Assembly (NCBI GenBank): GCA_905236325.1
Contig: CAJOPJ010000058.1
Coordinates: forward strand, 1-5,453
Length of the DNA stretch: 5,453 nucleotides
Direction: 5' to 3'
DNA from: an uncultured Selenomonadaceae bacterium
GTDB taxonomy: Bacteria > Bacillota > Negativicutes > Selenomonadales > Selenomonadaceae
Under the pieces are notes generated by a model. That model made no database searches. It was not told where the DNA came from and saw only the letters and a list, made by a program, of their open reading frames with translations. Position 1 is the stretch's first letter. Each line of letters begins with the position of its first letter. A program made the translations under genes and the position numbers. Below, piece by piece: positions 5,378-5,453 of this stretch.

Positions 5378-5384
5378 TGATAAT
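5355..5384 (+). promoter_or_regulatory. Candidate promoter of the divergent gene
   Basis: TTGTTG (5355-5360) and GATAAT (5379-5384) are 18 bases apart, and TG stands one base before the -10, as in extended -10 promoters. The start would be near 5391, giving a very short leader that begins at the Shine-Dalgarno of the TTG start at 5407. Confidence 0.45.
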
Positions 5385-5406
5385 TTCTGCGTGGGGAGTG
5401 ATTAAA

Positions 5407-5453
5407 TTGGACAGAGAAAAAATTTTGCAAAGTTTCAAAGCAAAAATTTTATC
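5407..5453 (+). CDS. Start of an unidentified divergent gene, partial (TTG start)
   Basis: An open frame begins at TTG 5407-5409 and runs off the window; the visible product is MDREKILQSFKAKIL. GGGGAG (5393-5398), extended to GGAGTGAT as in the regulator gene's site, lies eight bases upstream, and a candidate promoter stands before it. GTG 5398 is in frame but overlaps the Shine-Dalgarno and is less likely. The product begins with a charged, probably helical segment; too little is present to name a family. The gene would be transcribed away from leuC and share its control region. Confidence 0.5.
   Translation, partial: MDREKILQSFKAKIL

Noticed and set aside
5178..5438. 86-codon open frame on the - strand between leuC and the divergent gene
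   Set aside because: It covers the leuC promoter and repeats, the start lacks a Shine-Dalgarno, and the product is rich in F, I, K and N, as expected from translated A/T-rich gap sequence.

Overview
The window reads as a low-GC Gram-positive (Firmicutes-type) chromosome. The evidence is strong extended Shine-Dalgarno sequences, very A/T-rich gaps between genes packed with A and T runs, intrinsic terminators with short stems, a GATGTGKT-type UvrB Walker A motif, and short-form (type 2) LeuC and LeuD. Clostridia or Negativicutes fit best, but the genus cannot be read from this sequence. It looks like ordinary chromosome: no integrase, transposase, CRISPR array, tRNA or rRNA is visible.

Left part (1-3130, + strand). 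The last 37 codons of a glycoside hydrolase family 1 gene (probably 6-phospho-beta-glucosidase) end at 115 and are followed by a clear terminator. A short gap carries a tandem duplication of the ribosome-binding region and then uvrB, the complete gene for the damage-verification subunit of nucleotide excision repair. About 60 bases later, with no convincing terminator between, comes a gene for an unusual regulator: an N-terminal Xre-type helix-turn-helix joined to a TehB-like methyltransferase domain whose SAM-binding glycine loop is degenerate. A hairpin plus T run ends this unit.

Right part (3130-5249, - strand). leuC and leuD, the two subunits of 3-isopropylmalate dehydratase, form a two-gene unit converging on the regulator gene. 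leuD ends in a terminator. An 18-base copy of the leuD stop region, coding the same last five residues, lies 82 bases further on and is followed by a second hairpin, which looks like an old duplication of a gene tail and its terminator.

Control region (5017-5406). The best promoter in the window (TTGAAT, 17 bases, TATAAT) faces leuC. It overlaps one of two 23-base direct repeats spaced 31 bases apart, each with a dyad of T-N11-A form, which suggests tandem operators. The transcript would carry a leader of about 230 bases holding a terminator-like hairpin and an upstream segment able to pair with it, so attenuation is plausible. A divergent gene probably starts with TTG at 5407 and runs off the window. 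Beyond this leu control region, the most interesting item is the regulator with the degenerate methyltransferase domain. Nothing clearly amounts to a new multi-gene system.
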